A DNA stretch of 64,000 nucleotides from Kitasatospora indigofera (lineage in GTDB: Bacteria > Actinomycetota > Actinomycetes > Streptomycetales > Streptomycetaceae): NCBI RefSeq assembly GCF_014655955.1, contig NZ_BNBO01000026.1, positions 1 through 64,000 of the forward strand. Reading direction: 5' to 3'. This document shows positions 40,583 through 48,789 of this stretch, in pieces. Both the position numbers and the translations under genes were made by a program. How positions within the stretch are numbered: the first letter of the stretch is position 1; each line of letters opens with the position of its first letter. The notes under the pieces are model-generated. The model made no database searches. It saw nothing but the letters and a program-made list of their open reading frames with translations, and was not told where the DNA came from.

Positions 40583-42115
40583 ATGGAGATCCCGGCCCGG
40601 ACGTACGACTTCGTGGTGATCGGCGCCGGAGCGGCGGGGTGCGTCCTCGCCGCCCGGCTCAGTGCCCGGCCCGAGCAGAGCGTCCTGCTGGTGGAGGCCG
40701 GCCCCGCGGACCACGACCCGCGGATCGCCCGCCCGGTGGCCTGGCCCGGGCTGCTCGGCGGCGAACTCGACTGGGGGTACCGGACGGTGCCGCAGGCCGC
40801 GCTGAACGGCCGGCGGCTGGCCTGGCCGCGCGGGCGGGTGCTGGGCGGCTCCGGCGCGATCAACGCGATGGTGCACATCCGCGGCGCCGCCTCGGACTTC
40901 GACGCCTGGAGCCGGTGGGGCGGCGAGCTGTGGAACGCGGAGGCCTTCCTCCCGTACCTGGAGCGGCTGGACGCTCCGGCGGACGCGCCCGTGCCCGGGG
41001 CGGTACCGGTCGCCGAGAACACCGACCCGCACCCGTTCGCGGCCGCCTTCGTCGCCGCCGCGCAGAAGGCCGGGCTGCCGGCCAACTCGGACTTCAACGC
41101 GGCCACCCAGGAGGGGGTCGGCCTGTACCGCACGACCGTCACCGCCGGCACCCCGCAGGAGCCGGCCCGGCGGGCCAACACCGCCTTCACCCACCTCGGC
41201 CCGGTGCTGGACCGGCCGAACCTGACCGTGCTGACCGACGCCACGGTGCTGCGGATCGAGGTCACCGGCGGCCGGGCCCGTGGCGTCCGGGTGAGCCACG
41301 GCGGGGAGGTCCACAGCATCGGCGCCGGCACCGAGGTGGTGCTCTGCGCCGGCACGGTGGCCAGCCCTCAGCTGCTGCTGCTCAGCGGCATCGGCCCGGC
41401 CGACCGGCTGGCGGCGCTCGGCATCGCGTCCACCGTGGACCTGCCGGGCGTCGGCGAGAACCTGCACGACCACGTCCAGGTCTCGCTGGCGTACGACACC
41501 ACCGAGGGGCACCCGGTGGCCGACCGCTCCAACCTCGGGGAGGCGGGCGGGTTCGTCACCGTGCTGCCGGGCTCCCCCGCACCGGACATCCAGCTGTCGT
41601 TCGCCCCCATGAAGGACCTGAACAACGCCTCCCGGCTCGGCTGGGGCTTCACCATCGGCCCGGCGCTGACCCGGCCGCGCAGTCGCGGCCGGCTCACCCT
41701 CGACCCGGCCGGGCCGCTCGGGCACCCGCTGATCGACCCGGCCTACCTGGACGACCCCGCCGACCTCGACACCCTGCTGGAGGGGGTGAAGCTGGCCCAG
41801 GAGATCGCCGCCACCGAGCCGCTCGGCTCGCTGCGGTCGTCGCCGGTGCCGCCCCCGTTCACCGGCCGGGCCGAGCTGGCGGAGTTCGTCCGCCGCAACG
41901 CCCAGACGCAGTTCCACCCGGTCGGCACCTGCCGGCTGGGCGCGGACGACGACGAGTCGGCGGTCGTCGACCCGTGGCTGCGGGTGCGCGGTGTGGCCGG
42001 CCTGCGGGTCGCCGACGCCTCCGTCATCCCGAGCATGATCACCGGAAACATCCACGCCGCCGTGGTCGCGGTCGCCGAGCGCGCCGCCGATTTCATCCAG
42101 GAGCCCACCCGATGA
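40583..42115 (+). CDS. GMC-family FAD-dependent oxidoreductase
   Basis: A 510-residue flavoprotein. The N-terminal FAD site is FVVIGAGAAGCVLAARLS, followed by LLVEAGPAD, the GMC signature GRVLGGSGAINAMVHIRG, and the C-terminal active-site segment HPVGTCRLG with a conserved His, then NIHAAVVAVAERAA. Relatives include choline dehydrogenase and cyclitol or alcohol oxidases. AGAGG stands five bases before the ATG at 40583; a GTG six bases earlier is possible. The position between the SDR and the Gfo/Idh protein suggests it oxidises an alcohol of the cyclitol. Confidence 0.92.
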   Translation: MEIPARTYDFVVIGAGAAGCVLAARLSARPEQSVLLVEAGPADHDPRIARPVAWPGLLGGELDWGYRTVPQAALNGRRLAWPRGRVLGGSGAINAMVHIRGAASDFDAWSRWGGELWNAEAFLPYLERLDAPADAPVPGAVPVAENTDPHPFAAAFVAAAQKAGLPANSDFNAATQEGVGLYRTTVTAGTPQEPARRANTAFTHLGPVLDRPNLTVLTDATVLRIEVTGGRARGVRVSHGGEVHSIGAGTEVVLCAGTVASPQLLLLSGIGPADRLAALGIASTVDLPGVGENLHDHVQVSLAYDTTEGHPVADRSNLGEAGGFVTVLPGSPAPDIQLSFAPMKDLNNASRLGWGFTIGPALTRPRSRGRLTLDPAGPLGHPLIDPAYLDDPADLDTLLEGVKLAQEIAATEPLGSLRSSPVPPPFTGRAELAEFVRRNAQTQFHPVGTCRLGADDDESAVVDPWLRVRGVAGLRVADASVIPSMITGNIHAAVVAVAERAADFIQEPTR

Positions 42116-43185
42116 CCACGCCGACCCCCGCCCGCCCCGCCGGAGCCGAGCTGCGCTGGGGCGCCCTCGGCGCGACCGCCTACATCAGCGGCCTCCTGCT
42201 GCCCGCGATCGCCCGCACCGACGGCTGCGTGCTGACCGCCGTCGCCAGCCGCCCGGAGCGGCACGCGCAGGCCGTCGAGGTGGCCAAGCCGTACGGCGCG
42301 ACCGCGCACGAGGACTACGCCGCGCTGATCGCCGATCCCGACGTCGACGCGGTGTACATCGCCCTCCCCAACACCGACCACGTCGAGTGGACGGTGCGGG
42401 CGCTGGCCGCCGGCAAGCACGTCCTGGTCGAGAAGCCGATGGCGATGGACGAGGACGGCGTCCGGCGGATCGAGCGGGCCGCCGCCGACGCCTCGCGGAT
42501 CGCGACGGAGGCGTTCATGTACCGCTTCCACCCGCAGCAGCAGCGGGCCGCGGACCTGCTGGCCGCCGGGACGATCGGCGAACTCCGTTTCGTCCGTACC
42601 GCGTTCGCCTTCGAGATCCCGACCGGCAGCGGCAACATCCGGCTCGACCCGGCCCTCGGCGGCGGCGCCACCTGGGACGTCGGCTGCTACGCCGTGGACG
42701 TCCCGCAGTTCTTCTTCGGCCGGGCGCCCGACCGGGTCGGCGCCCGGTTCAGCAGCCGCCCCGGGCACCAGGTGGAGACCAGTGCCTTCGGCTGGATGGA
42801 CTTCGGCGAGGGCCGCGGCGCCGTCCTCGACTGGAGCATCGACTACGGGCCGCGCGCCTGGTACGAACTGCAGGGCACCAGCGGCACGATCAGCGTCCGG
42901 AACGCCTGGGCGATGTCCGGCGAGGACGGCGTCCTGACCGTCCGCACCGCCGACGGCGTCCTGACCGAGACCGTACCGGCCGCCGACCACTACCAGCTCC
43001 AGGTCGGCGCCTTCGCCCGGGCGGTGGCCGAGGGCCGCCCCGGACCGTACCCGATCGCCGACTCCCGGCGGGCGGCGCGTGTCGGTGCGGCGCTGGTGGC
43101 GTCGGCGGCGGCCGGTGGCACGCCGGTGGCCACGGCGGACGGCCGGGCCGACGAGCCGGTCGGTGCCGGGCCGGCGCGGACATGA
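42112..43185 (+). CDS. Gfo/Idh/MocA-family oxidoreductase
   Basis: A 357-residue NAD(P)-dependent oxidoreductase. The N-terminal Rossmann domain has LRWGALGATAYISGLLLPA, in which the third Gly of the usual G-x-G-x-x-G is replaced, then VYIALPNTDHVEWTVRALAAGKHVLVEKPMA with the family EKP motif. The C-terminal domain carries GGGATWDVGCYAVDVPQFFFG, where Asp/Tyr form the catalytic region. The family includes inositol and pseudo-sugar dehydrogenases, which fits a cyclitol pathway. The ATG overlaps the GMC stop (ATGA). Confidence 0.92.
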   Translation: MTTPTPARPAGAELRWGALGATAYISGLLLPAIARTDGCVLTAVASRPERHAQAVEVAKPYGATAHEDYAALIADPDVDAVYIALPNTDHVEWTVRALAAGKHVLVEKPMAMDEDGVRRIERAAADASRIATEAFMYRFHPQQQRAADLLAAGTIGELRFVRTAFAFEIPTGSGNIRLDPALGGGATWDVGCYAVDVPQFFFGRAPDRVGARFSSRPGHQVETSAFGWMDFGEGRGAVLDWSIDYGPRAWYELQGTSGTISVRNAWAMSGEDGVLTVRTADGVLTETVPAADHYQLQVGAFARAVAEGRPGPYPIADSRRAARVGAALVASAAAGGTPVATADGRADEPVGAGPART

Positions 43186-44750
43186 CGGACAGTCAGGTGA
43201 CGGACGCCGGCGCATTGGAGGCCCGTGCCATGGACGTAAGTGCTTTGGAGGCACGTGCCCTGGAGGCCCGTGCCCTGGAGGCCCGTGCCCTGGAGGCCCG
43301 TGCCCTGGAGGACGGCGTCATGAAGGACGGCGTCATGGCGGCCGAGGCCGTGGAGGCCGGCGCGGGGACGGAAGGCCGCGAGGCACCCGACGGGGCCCGC
43401 GGGGCCCGCGGCCGGGTCCTGGCGGTGCTGATCCCGTCCACCGGCGGGCTGCTCTTCGGCTACGGCACCGGCGGGATCGCCGGGGTGCTGCCGCTGATCG
43501 GCGAGCAGTACGGCCTGTCGGCCTGGACCCAGGGGGTGGTGGTGTCCGCGGCGCTGCTCGGCGCGGCCCTCACCGCCCCCGTCAGCGGCCGGCTCACCGA
43601 CCGCTTCGGCCGCCGCCCGGTGATCGCGGCCGCCGCCGCGGCCTTCGCCGCCGGCACGGCCGTGTCCGCGGCGGCCGGCGGCCCGGCCGCCCTCGTCCTC
43701 GGCCGGTTCCTGGTGGGCCTGGCCCTCGGCGCGATCTCCTTCGCGGTGCCGCTCTACATCGCCGAGATCGCGCCCCCGGCCCGCCGCGGCGCACTGGTGA
43801 CCCTCAACCAACTGATGATCACCATCGGCCTGCTGCTCGCCTACGCGGTGTCGTACGCCCTGCAGTCCGACGGCGCCTGGCGGCTGATGCTGGCGGCCGG
43901 TCTGGCCCCGGCACTGGTCCTGCTGGTCGGCATGGCCGGTGTCCCCGAGTCGCCGTCCTGGCTGGAGAGCGCGGGCCACCGGGCGCGGGCCCGGGCCGCG
44001 GCCGCGGCGCTCGGACTGCCGCCGGCCCCGGAGCGGCCGGCGGCCGCCGGGCCCCAGGGAGGCGGGCCGCAGGGAGGCGGGCCGCAGGGAGATGGGCGGC
44101 GCGGCGGCGGGGCCGGATTCCGGGAGGCGCTGGCCGAGGCCGGGCCCCGGCGGGTAGCACTCGGCCTGGGCATCGCCGTCCTGGTGCACCTCACCGGCCT
44201 CAACACCGCCATCTACTACGCCCCGACGATCCTCGCCGCCTCCGGCCTCACCCCGTCCGGCGGGGTCCTGGGCGCCGTCCTGGTCGGCGTCTGCAACGTC
44301 GCGGCCACAGTGGTGACGATCGCCCTGCTCGACCGGGGCGGCCGGCGGCCGCTGATGCTGGGCGGACTCGCCGCGATGGCCGCCGCGGCCGCCGGCATCG
44401 CCGCCACCCAGTGGTCCGGCGGGCACGCCGGCACGACCGCGCTGCTCCTCTGCGGGTTCATCGTCGCCGGCGCCGTCGGCCCGGCCCCGGTCTTCTGGGT
44501 CTTCGCCGCGGAGATCTACCCGCGACGAGCCCGGGGCGCACTGATGAGCCTGGCCACGGCGGCACACTGGGCGGCCGACTTCGTGGTGGCGGCCACCTTC
44601 CTCCCGCTCGTCAAGGCCCTGTCTCTGGGCGGGGCGTTCGCCCTGTACGGCGCCGTCACACTGGCCGCCGCGCTCGGCCTGGCCAGGTGGATGCCCGAGA
44701 CCAAGGGCATCAGCCTGGACGACACGCGCGCGGAACCCGTCCGGGTGTGA
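43182..44750 (+). CDS. MFS sugar-porter-family transporter with N-terminal ALEAR repeats
   Basis: A 522-residue transporter with about 12 transmembrane helices. Sugar-porter signatures are present: DRFGRRPVI between helices 2 and 3, PESPSWL before the central loop, DRGGRRPLML, and the terminal PETKG. It may import a sugar precursor or export a cyclitol intermediate. The first 70 residues are an unusual acidic/basic repeat of ALEAR-type pentapeptides, and the central loop has PQGGG pentamers. The ATG at 43182 overlaps the previous stop (ATGA). An internal ATG after the repeats could also be used, so repeat translation is likely but not certain. Confidence 0.9.
   Translation: MTDSQVTDAGALEARAMDVSALEARALEARALEARALEARALEDGVMKDGVMAAEAVEAGAGTEGREAPDGARGARGRVLAVLIPSTGGLLFGYGTGGIAGVLPLIGEQYGLSAWTQGVVVSAALLGAALTAPVSGRLTDRFGRRPVIAAAAAAFAAGTAVSAAAGGPAALVLGRFLVGLALGAISFAVPLYIAEIAPPARRGALVTLNQLMITIGLLLAYAVSYALQSDGAWRLMLAAGLAPALVLLVGMAGVPESPSWLESAGHRARARAAAAALGLPPAPERPAAAGPQGGGPQGGGPQGDGRRGGGAGFREALAEAGPRRVALGLGIAVLVHLTGLNTAIYYAPTILAASGLTPSGGVLGAVLVGVCNVAATVVTIALLDRGGRRPLMLGGLAAMAAAAAGIAATQWSGGHAGTTALLLCGFIVAGAVGPAPVFWVFAAEIYPRRARGALMSLATAAHWAADFVVAATFLPLVKALSLGGAFALYGAVTLAAALGLARWMPETKGISLDDTRAEPVRV
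43212..43331 (+). repeat. 15-bp tandem repeats coding ALEAR pentapeptides
   Basis: Units of GCCCTGGAGGCCCGT type fall at 43212, 43242, 43257, 43272 and 43287, with a diverged unit at 43302 and related 15-bp units after it. They lie at the 5' end of the transporter gene. Confidence 0.9.
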
Positions 44751-44814
44751 CAGCGTCGACCGCAGATCCTCTCCGGGGCCCCGGCCCCCGCCGATCAGGA
44801 AGGCCGCCGCCACC

Positions 44815-45417
44815 TTGCTCCCCGAACTCCACCCGGGCCACGCCGAAGCGCTCCTCTTCGACTGGGACGGCACGCTCGTCGACAGCCAGTACGCCAACTA
44901 CCGCGCGATGGCCGACGTCCTGGCCCCGCACGGGGTGACGCTCCAGCAGGAGTGGTTCGACGCCCGGACCGGCCTCTCCTCCGCCGACCTGATCCGGACG
45001 CTCGCGAAGGAGGGCGGGGCCGGGCCGGACCTCCCCGTCGAGGAACTCGTCGCAGCCCGGGACGTGCTGTTCCTGGCCAACGCCGACCGGATCGAGGTCC
45101 ATCCGGAGGTCGCCGAGGTGGTGCACGCCCACCACGGCACGCTCCCCATGGCGGTGGCGTCCGGCGGCGCCCGCCTGATCATCGAGACCACCATGCGGCA
45201 CCTCCCCTACCAGGGCCTGTTCACCGCCCTGGTCACCCGGGACGAGGTGCGGCGCGGCAAGCCCGCACCGGACATCTTCCTGCGGGCCGCCGACGCCCTG
45301 GCCGTCCCGCCCGCCCGATGCCTGGTGTACGAGGACAGCGACGAGGGCATCGAGGCCGCCCGGGCGGCCGGGATGGCGGTCATCGACGTCCGGCCGGTCA
45401 CCCGCCGGGCGCCCTGA
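44815..45417 (+). CDS. HAD-superfamily phosphatase (beta-phosphoglucomutase/phosphoglycolate phosphatase-like)
   Basis: A 200-residue HAD hydrolase. Motif I is LLFDWDGTLVDSQ (nucleophile Asp), motif II is AVASGGA, motif III is the Lys in RGKPAPDIF, and motif IV is YEDSDEGIEAARAAGM. A cap domain lies between motifs I and II. It is the last gene of the cyclitol operon and could dephosphorylate a cyclitol phosphate or sugar phosphate. The start is a TTG at 44815 preceded by AGGAAGG at long spacing; a downstream start is possible. Confidence 0.88.
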   Translation: MLPELHPGHAEALLFDWDGTLVDSQYANYRAMADVLAPHGVTLQQEWFDARTGLSSADLIRTLAKEGGAGPDLPVEELVAARDVLFLANADRIEVHPEVAEVVHAHHGTLPMAVASGGARLIIETTMRHLPYQGLFTALVTRDEVRRGKPAPDIFLRAADALAVPPARCLVYEDSDEGIEAARAAGMAVIDVRPVTRRAP

Positions 45418-45590
45418 CGGCGGGTGCGCCAAGTTCGACAGGCTGAGGCGACCGTGCCATGGGTGACCGCGCCGACGGTGGCCGCCGAACGCGGTGCTGC
45501 CGGAGGGTCGCGCCGGGCGGTTGGCCGGGCGGTCGGCCGGGTGGCCGCCCGGGTGGCCGCCCGGCAGCGCCTGGCGCCTGGTCGGACCTG

Positions 45591-47666
45591 CTACGCCTGG
45601 CGGCCGGCCACCTCCGGGTCCCGGCCGTCGCCCTCCACCACCGGCGCGGGCACCGCCCCGCCGTCCCGGTGCTCCGGCCCGACCGGGTCGGTCCGGTGGA
45701 TCACGTAGTGGTGCGGAGCCATCGCGGTGTCCCGGCCGGGCAGCGCGTCGACCACGGCTCGGTGCACGGTGAGCGGGGTGAGCGCCGGGCCGCCGGAGAT
45801 GGCGGCATCCGTCCACAGGTGGGCGATCAGTCGGCCGTCGGTCAGCTCAACACGGGCGGTGACCTTCGGAGCGGGCACGGCCATGTTCCGAACGATCGCG
45901 TTCGTCACGATCGCGTTCGTGGCGATCTCATTCGTGGAGATCGCATTCGTCCCGATCGCGTTCGCGGCGTCCTTGTTCGCCCCGACCGCATTCGGGCCGT
46001 CCACGTTGGCAGCGGACGCGTTCGGGACGAACGCATTCGAGACGGGCATGTTCGCCGCAACCACGTTCGACCCGTCCACGTTCGACCCGTTCACGTTCGT
46101 AACGGACGCGTTCGCAACGGACGCGTTCGCAACGTCCACGTCCGTAACGGACGCGTTCGCAACGTCCACGTTCGCAACGGACGCGTTCGCAACAGCACCC
46201 GTGGCCACACCCGCACCCAGGACGTCGGCGAGCAACTGGCGGACGGCGTCCAGGTCGATCCAGGACCCGTCGACCTCGTGCCAGTCCCCCTCCCGTACGC
46301 CCGGGCGGACCGTGGTCAGCGCGTCCAGTCCGGCCAGCGGGACCGGGCCGGTCGCGGCAGCCCTGACCACGGCCAGCAGTCCGCGGGCGAACTCCTCGAT
46401 CTCGGTCCGGTCCAGCACCTGCGGGCAGGCCAGCAGGGCGAGTTCGAGCGAGCCGTTGACCCGGAGGATGTTGAACATCAGCCGGACCGGCACCCGCTGG
46501 TCGGGGAACCAGCTGATCTCGGGGTCGGCGACCGCGGGCGGCCGCGCGTCCGAGGCCGATTCGGGGATCGTCAGACTGAGATCGTTCACCACCACGTGCC
46601 GGGCGTACCGGGAGCCGCGCAGGTGGGCGACGTCGTCGATCATCCGCCAGATCTGCTCGGCGTCGAAGGTGCTGTGCCAGTAGCCGGCCAGCGAGGCCGC
46701 CTTGGTGTGGCCGATCACCTCGTCCAGGTCGCGCAGGCCGGTGTCCACCGCCATGAAGGCGTCCTGGGCGAGGGTGCCGATGTGGTCGGCCATCACCGGG
46801 CGGTGCCGGTTCGCCGAGAGCGCAGCGATCACCAGCCGGGGCTGGTCCGCGCGGTGCGCCACCAGCGCAGCGAAGGCCGCCAGCAGCACCACGGAGGGGC
46901 TGGCCCCGGTCCGCAGCGAGGCGGCCGTGAGGTGCTCCGCCGCCTCGCGCGAGCGGAGGATCAGCGTCGAGACGACGTCCGGCGGCCCGGTGATCCGGGA
47001 GTCCGCGAAGACGGCCTGCGGGCCGGTGCGCAGGATCCGTTCCCAGTGCCGCAGCGAGGCGGTGGCACGACGGCGCCCCAACGCGGAACTCTCGAACGCG
47101 GCCACCTCCAACGGTGTCCGCGCGGTGGCGGGCGGCAGTTCCTTTCCCGCCGCGAGCAGCAGCCACTCCTGGATCAGCAGGGCGGTGGCCGCGCCGTCCG
47201 CGCCGGAGTGGCAGATCACCACCGGCATCCGGACCGGCCGGTCCTCCGCGGTCACCAGGGTGCAGCGCAGCGGGAAGTCGGCGGCCAGGTCGAAGGGAAC
47301 GGCGTTGTCGGCGCGCGCCAGGTCGTCGGCGAGCCGGTCGAGTTCGCGCTCGCCGAGCAGGCCCGCCTCCACCACCCGGACGGTGAACTCCCCCTCCCCC
47401 CGGACCTCCTGGCGGGCCGGGAAGCCGTCGGGGCCGGACGGGAAGACCGTCCGCAGCGAGGCGTGCCGCTCTGCCAGGGTGCGCAGGGCGGCCAGCGCGG
47501 CGGGCAGGTCGGTGCCGGCCGGGACCGGCCAGACGGCCTCTTTGTTGATCTGCTCCGGATCGTCGCGCCGGATGCAGCGGATCATGTTGTCCTGGCCCAT
47601 GGTGAGCGGCCCCGAGCCGCCGCCCTCGGCGCTGTAGCGGACTGTGATCCGCCTGGTCGGTGTCAC
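45591..47666 (-). CDS. Stand-alone NRPS-type condensation protein with pentapeptide-repeat insert
   Basis: A 691-residue condensation-domain protein. The N-lobe carries the active-site segment CHSGADG (residues 152-158), which aligns with HHxxxDG: the first His is Cys, the second, catalytic His153 is kept. The C-lobe runs to about residue 480 and resumes after residue 597 (VTARVELTDGRLIAHLW). Between them lie 21 tandem pentapeptides (residues 492-596) of consensus V/G/A-x-N-A/V-x. Stand-alone condensation proteins join a carrier-bound acyl or aminoacyl group to an amine or alcohol. Here the donor may come from the amino acid:carrier ligase upstream. The GTG start at 47666 has AAGGA ten bases upstream. 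A palindrome lies 70 bp before it. Confidence 0.82.
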   Translation of the reverse strand: MTPTRRITVRYSAEGGGSGPLTMGQDNMIRCIRRDDPEQINKEAVWPVPAGTDLPAALAALRTLAERHASLRTVFPSGPDGFPARQEVRGEGEFTVRVVEAGLLGERELDRLADDLARADNAVPFDLAADFPLRCTLVTAEDRPVRMPVVICHSGADGAATALLIQEWLLLAAGKELPPATARTPLEVAAFESSALGRRRATASLRHWERILRTGPQAVFADSRITGPPDVVSTLILRSREAAEHLTAASLRTGASPSVVLLAAFAALVAHRADQPRLVIAALSANRHRPVMADHIGTLAQDAFMAVDTGLRDLDEVIGHTKAASLAGYWHSTFDAEQIWRMIDDVAHLRGSRYARHVVVNDLSLTIPESASDARPPAVADPEISWFPDQRVPVRLMFNILRVNGSLELALLACPQVLDRTEIEEFARGLLAVVRAAATGPVPLAGLDALTTVRPGVREGDWHEVDGSWIDLDAVRQLLADVLGAGVATGAVANASVANVDVANASVTDVDVANASVANASVTNVNGSNVDGSNVVAANMPVSNAFVPNASAANVDGPNAVGANKDAANAIGTNAISTNEIATNAIVTNAIVRNMAVPAPKVTARVELTDGRLIAHLWTDAAISGGPALTPLTVHRAVVDALPGRDTAMAPHHYVIHRTDPVGPEHRDGGAVPAPVVEGDGRDPEVAGRQA
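45879..46193 (-). repeat. 21 tandem 15-bp repeats coding x-x-N-x-x pentapeptides
   Basis: 315 bp with strict 15-bp periodicity inside the condensation gene. Asn is at the third position of 20 of the 21 units (Asp in one). The units nearest the 5' end of the gene (VANAS, VANVD) are the most alike, which suggests recent expansion there. Confidence 0.95.
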
Positions 47667-47734
47667 GTCGCACGCGTCCTTCGGCCGGCCCGTCTCAGCG
47701 GGTGTGGATCGGGACGCTATCAGCGCCCCCGGTC

Positions 47735-47750
47735 ATTGGTCCATACCAAA
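47735..47750. promoter_or_regulatory. dre-like palindrome upstream of condensation gene
   Basis: ATTGGTCCATACCAAA has TTGGT/ACCAA arms around CCAT. It matches the palindrome at 11025 at 12 of 16 positions and lies about 70 bp upstream of the condensation gene's GTG. Confidence 0.5.
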
Positions 47751-47772
47751 CCGGTCATCCGGTGACACTTGC

Positions 47773-48669
47773 TCAGTTGTCGCCGCGGATGGCGTCGATG
47801 ACGGACCGCGGCCACTCGGCGGGGCGCCCGCCGTGGGCGTGCAGCAGCGCGAGAACGATCCGCTCGATCCCGAACGCCATGCAGGCGGTGTTGCCGGGGG
47901 CGCCCTCGCCGGTGAACCCGAAGACCTCGCCGAAGTGGTCCTTGTGGAAGTTCGCCGAGGCGATCGCCTGCACCAGCCCGTCCGCCACCGGGACCTTGAG
48001 TTCGTACTTCAACTCCTGGGCCCGCTGGGCCGCCTGGAACAGCCGGCGGGTCGGGCCGAAGAACGGGTCGTCGGCCACCTCGATCTCCACCTTGAGCGAC
48101 ATCCCGCGCAGCCAGCCGGCCACCGTCTCCAGCCAGGACGCCCGCCAGCCCAGGCAGTGCGCCTCGGTACCGGCGGTGACCAGCTCCACCATCCGGAAGC
48201 TGCGCAGCCGGCCCGGCTCGCTGGTCGCCTCCTGCCGGAAGCACTGCCCCTCCACGGCGAAGCGTTCGGGCTGCGCCAACTCCCTGCCGGCCAGCCCCGC
48301 GTAGACGGGGTAGCAGGCGGCGGGCAGCAGCACCAGGTCGCCGGCCCGCTGCGCGGAGTCCCAGGCGCCGCCCTCCACGGCGTGCGGGGCCAGCTCCTTC
48401 CACTCCGCCGGCGTCCCGGCGAAGCTGTGCACGGTGCCCAGCAGTTGCGGGAACGCCTTCACGTAGCCGGCCCGCTCGACCAGGGCTCGCGGGACGACCG
48501 GGGGGATCGCCAGCCGGGGAAAGCCCTCCTCCGCGGCCAGGGCGTCGATGCCCTGGCGCAGCAGGGTGACCACCGCCTCGAAGGGCGCCGGGTACAGCTG
48601 GACGCCGGGCGCTCCGGCCGGAATCGGGGCGGCCTCGCCGTCGGGCATCGTGAGATGAGTACTCGTCAT
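47773..48669 (-). CDS. Amino acid:[carrier protein] ligase (class II seryl-tRNA synthetase-like)
   Basis: A 298-residue class II aminoacyl-tRNA synthetase-like core without a tRNA-binding arm. Motif 2 is GQCFRQEATSEPGRLRSFRMVEL (FRQE at 144-147) and motif 3 is ACMAFGIERIVLAL. Cys119, Glu162 and Cys263 are spaced like the zinc ligands of atypical SerRS-type enzymes. Such ligases adenylate a small amino acid (Gly or Ala in studied cases) and load it onto the phosphopantetheine of a carrier protein instead of tRNA. The ACP, PPTase and condensation genes in the same transcription direction supply the partners. The amino acid used here is not predictable by eye. ATG at 48669. Confidence 0.85.
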   Translation of the reverse strand: MTSTHLTMPDGEAAPIPAGAPGVQLYPAPFEAVVTLLRQGIDALAAEEGFPRLAIPPVVPRALVERAGYVKAFPQLLGTVHSFAGTPAEWKELAPHAVEGGAWDSAQRAGDLVLLPAACYPVYAGLAGRELAQPERFAVEGQCFRQEATSEPGRLRSFRMVELVTAGTEAHCLGWRASWLETVAGWLRGMSLKVEIEVADDPFFGPTRRLFQAAQRAQELKYELKVPVADGLVQAIASANFHKDHFGEVFGFTGEGAPGNTACMAFGIERIVLALLHAHGGRPAEWPRSVIDAIRGDN

Positions 48670-48737
48670 GTCCTGTTCTTCCCTGCTCGGTTCGGAGACG
48701 GCTGCGGCCCGGCGGACGGCCAGGGGTCGCAGCCCGG

Positions 48738-48789
48738 CGGACGGCCGGGAGGCCGTGGCTCAGCGGACGGCCGGGAGGCCGTGGCTCAG
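48738..48789. repeat. Two exact 26-bp tandem copies spanning a stop codon
   Basis: 48738-48763 and 48764-48789 are identical. The second copy contains the stop codon (48786-48788) of the PPTase gene, so the 3' end of the gene and its stop are duplicated downstream. A diverged further copy continues on each side. Confidence 0.9.
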
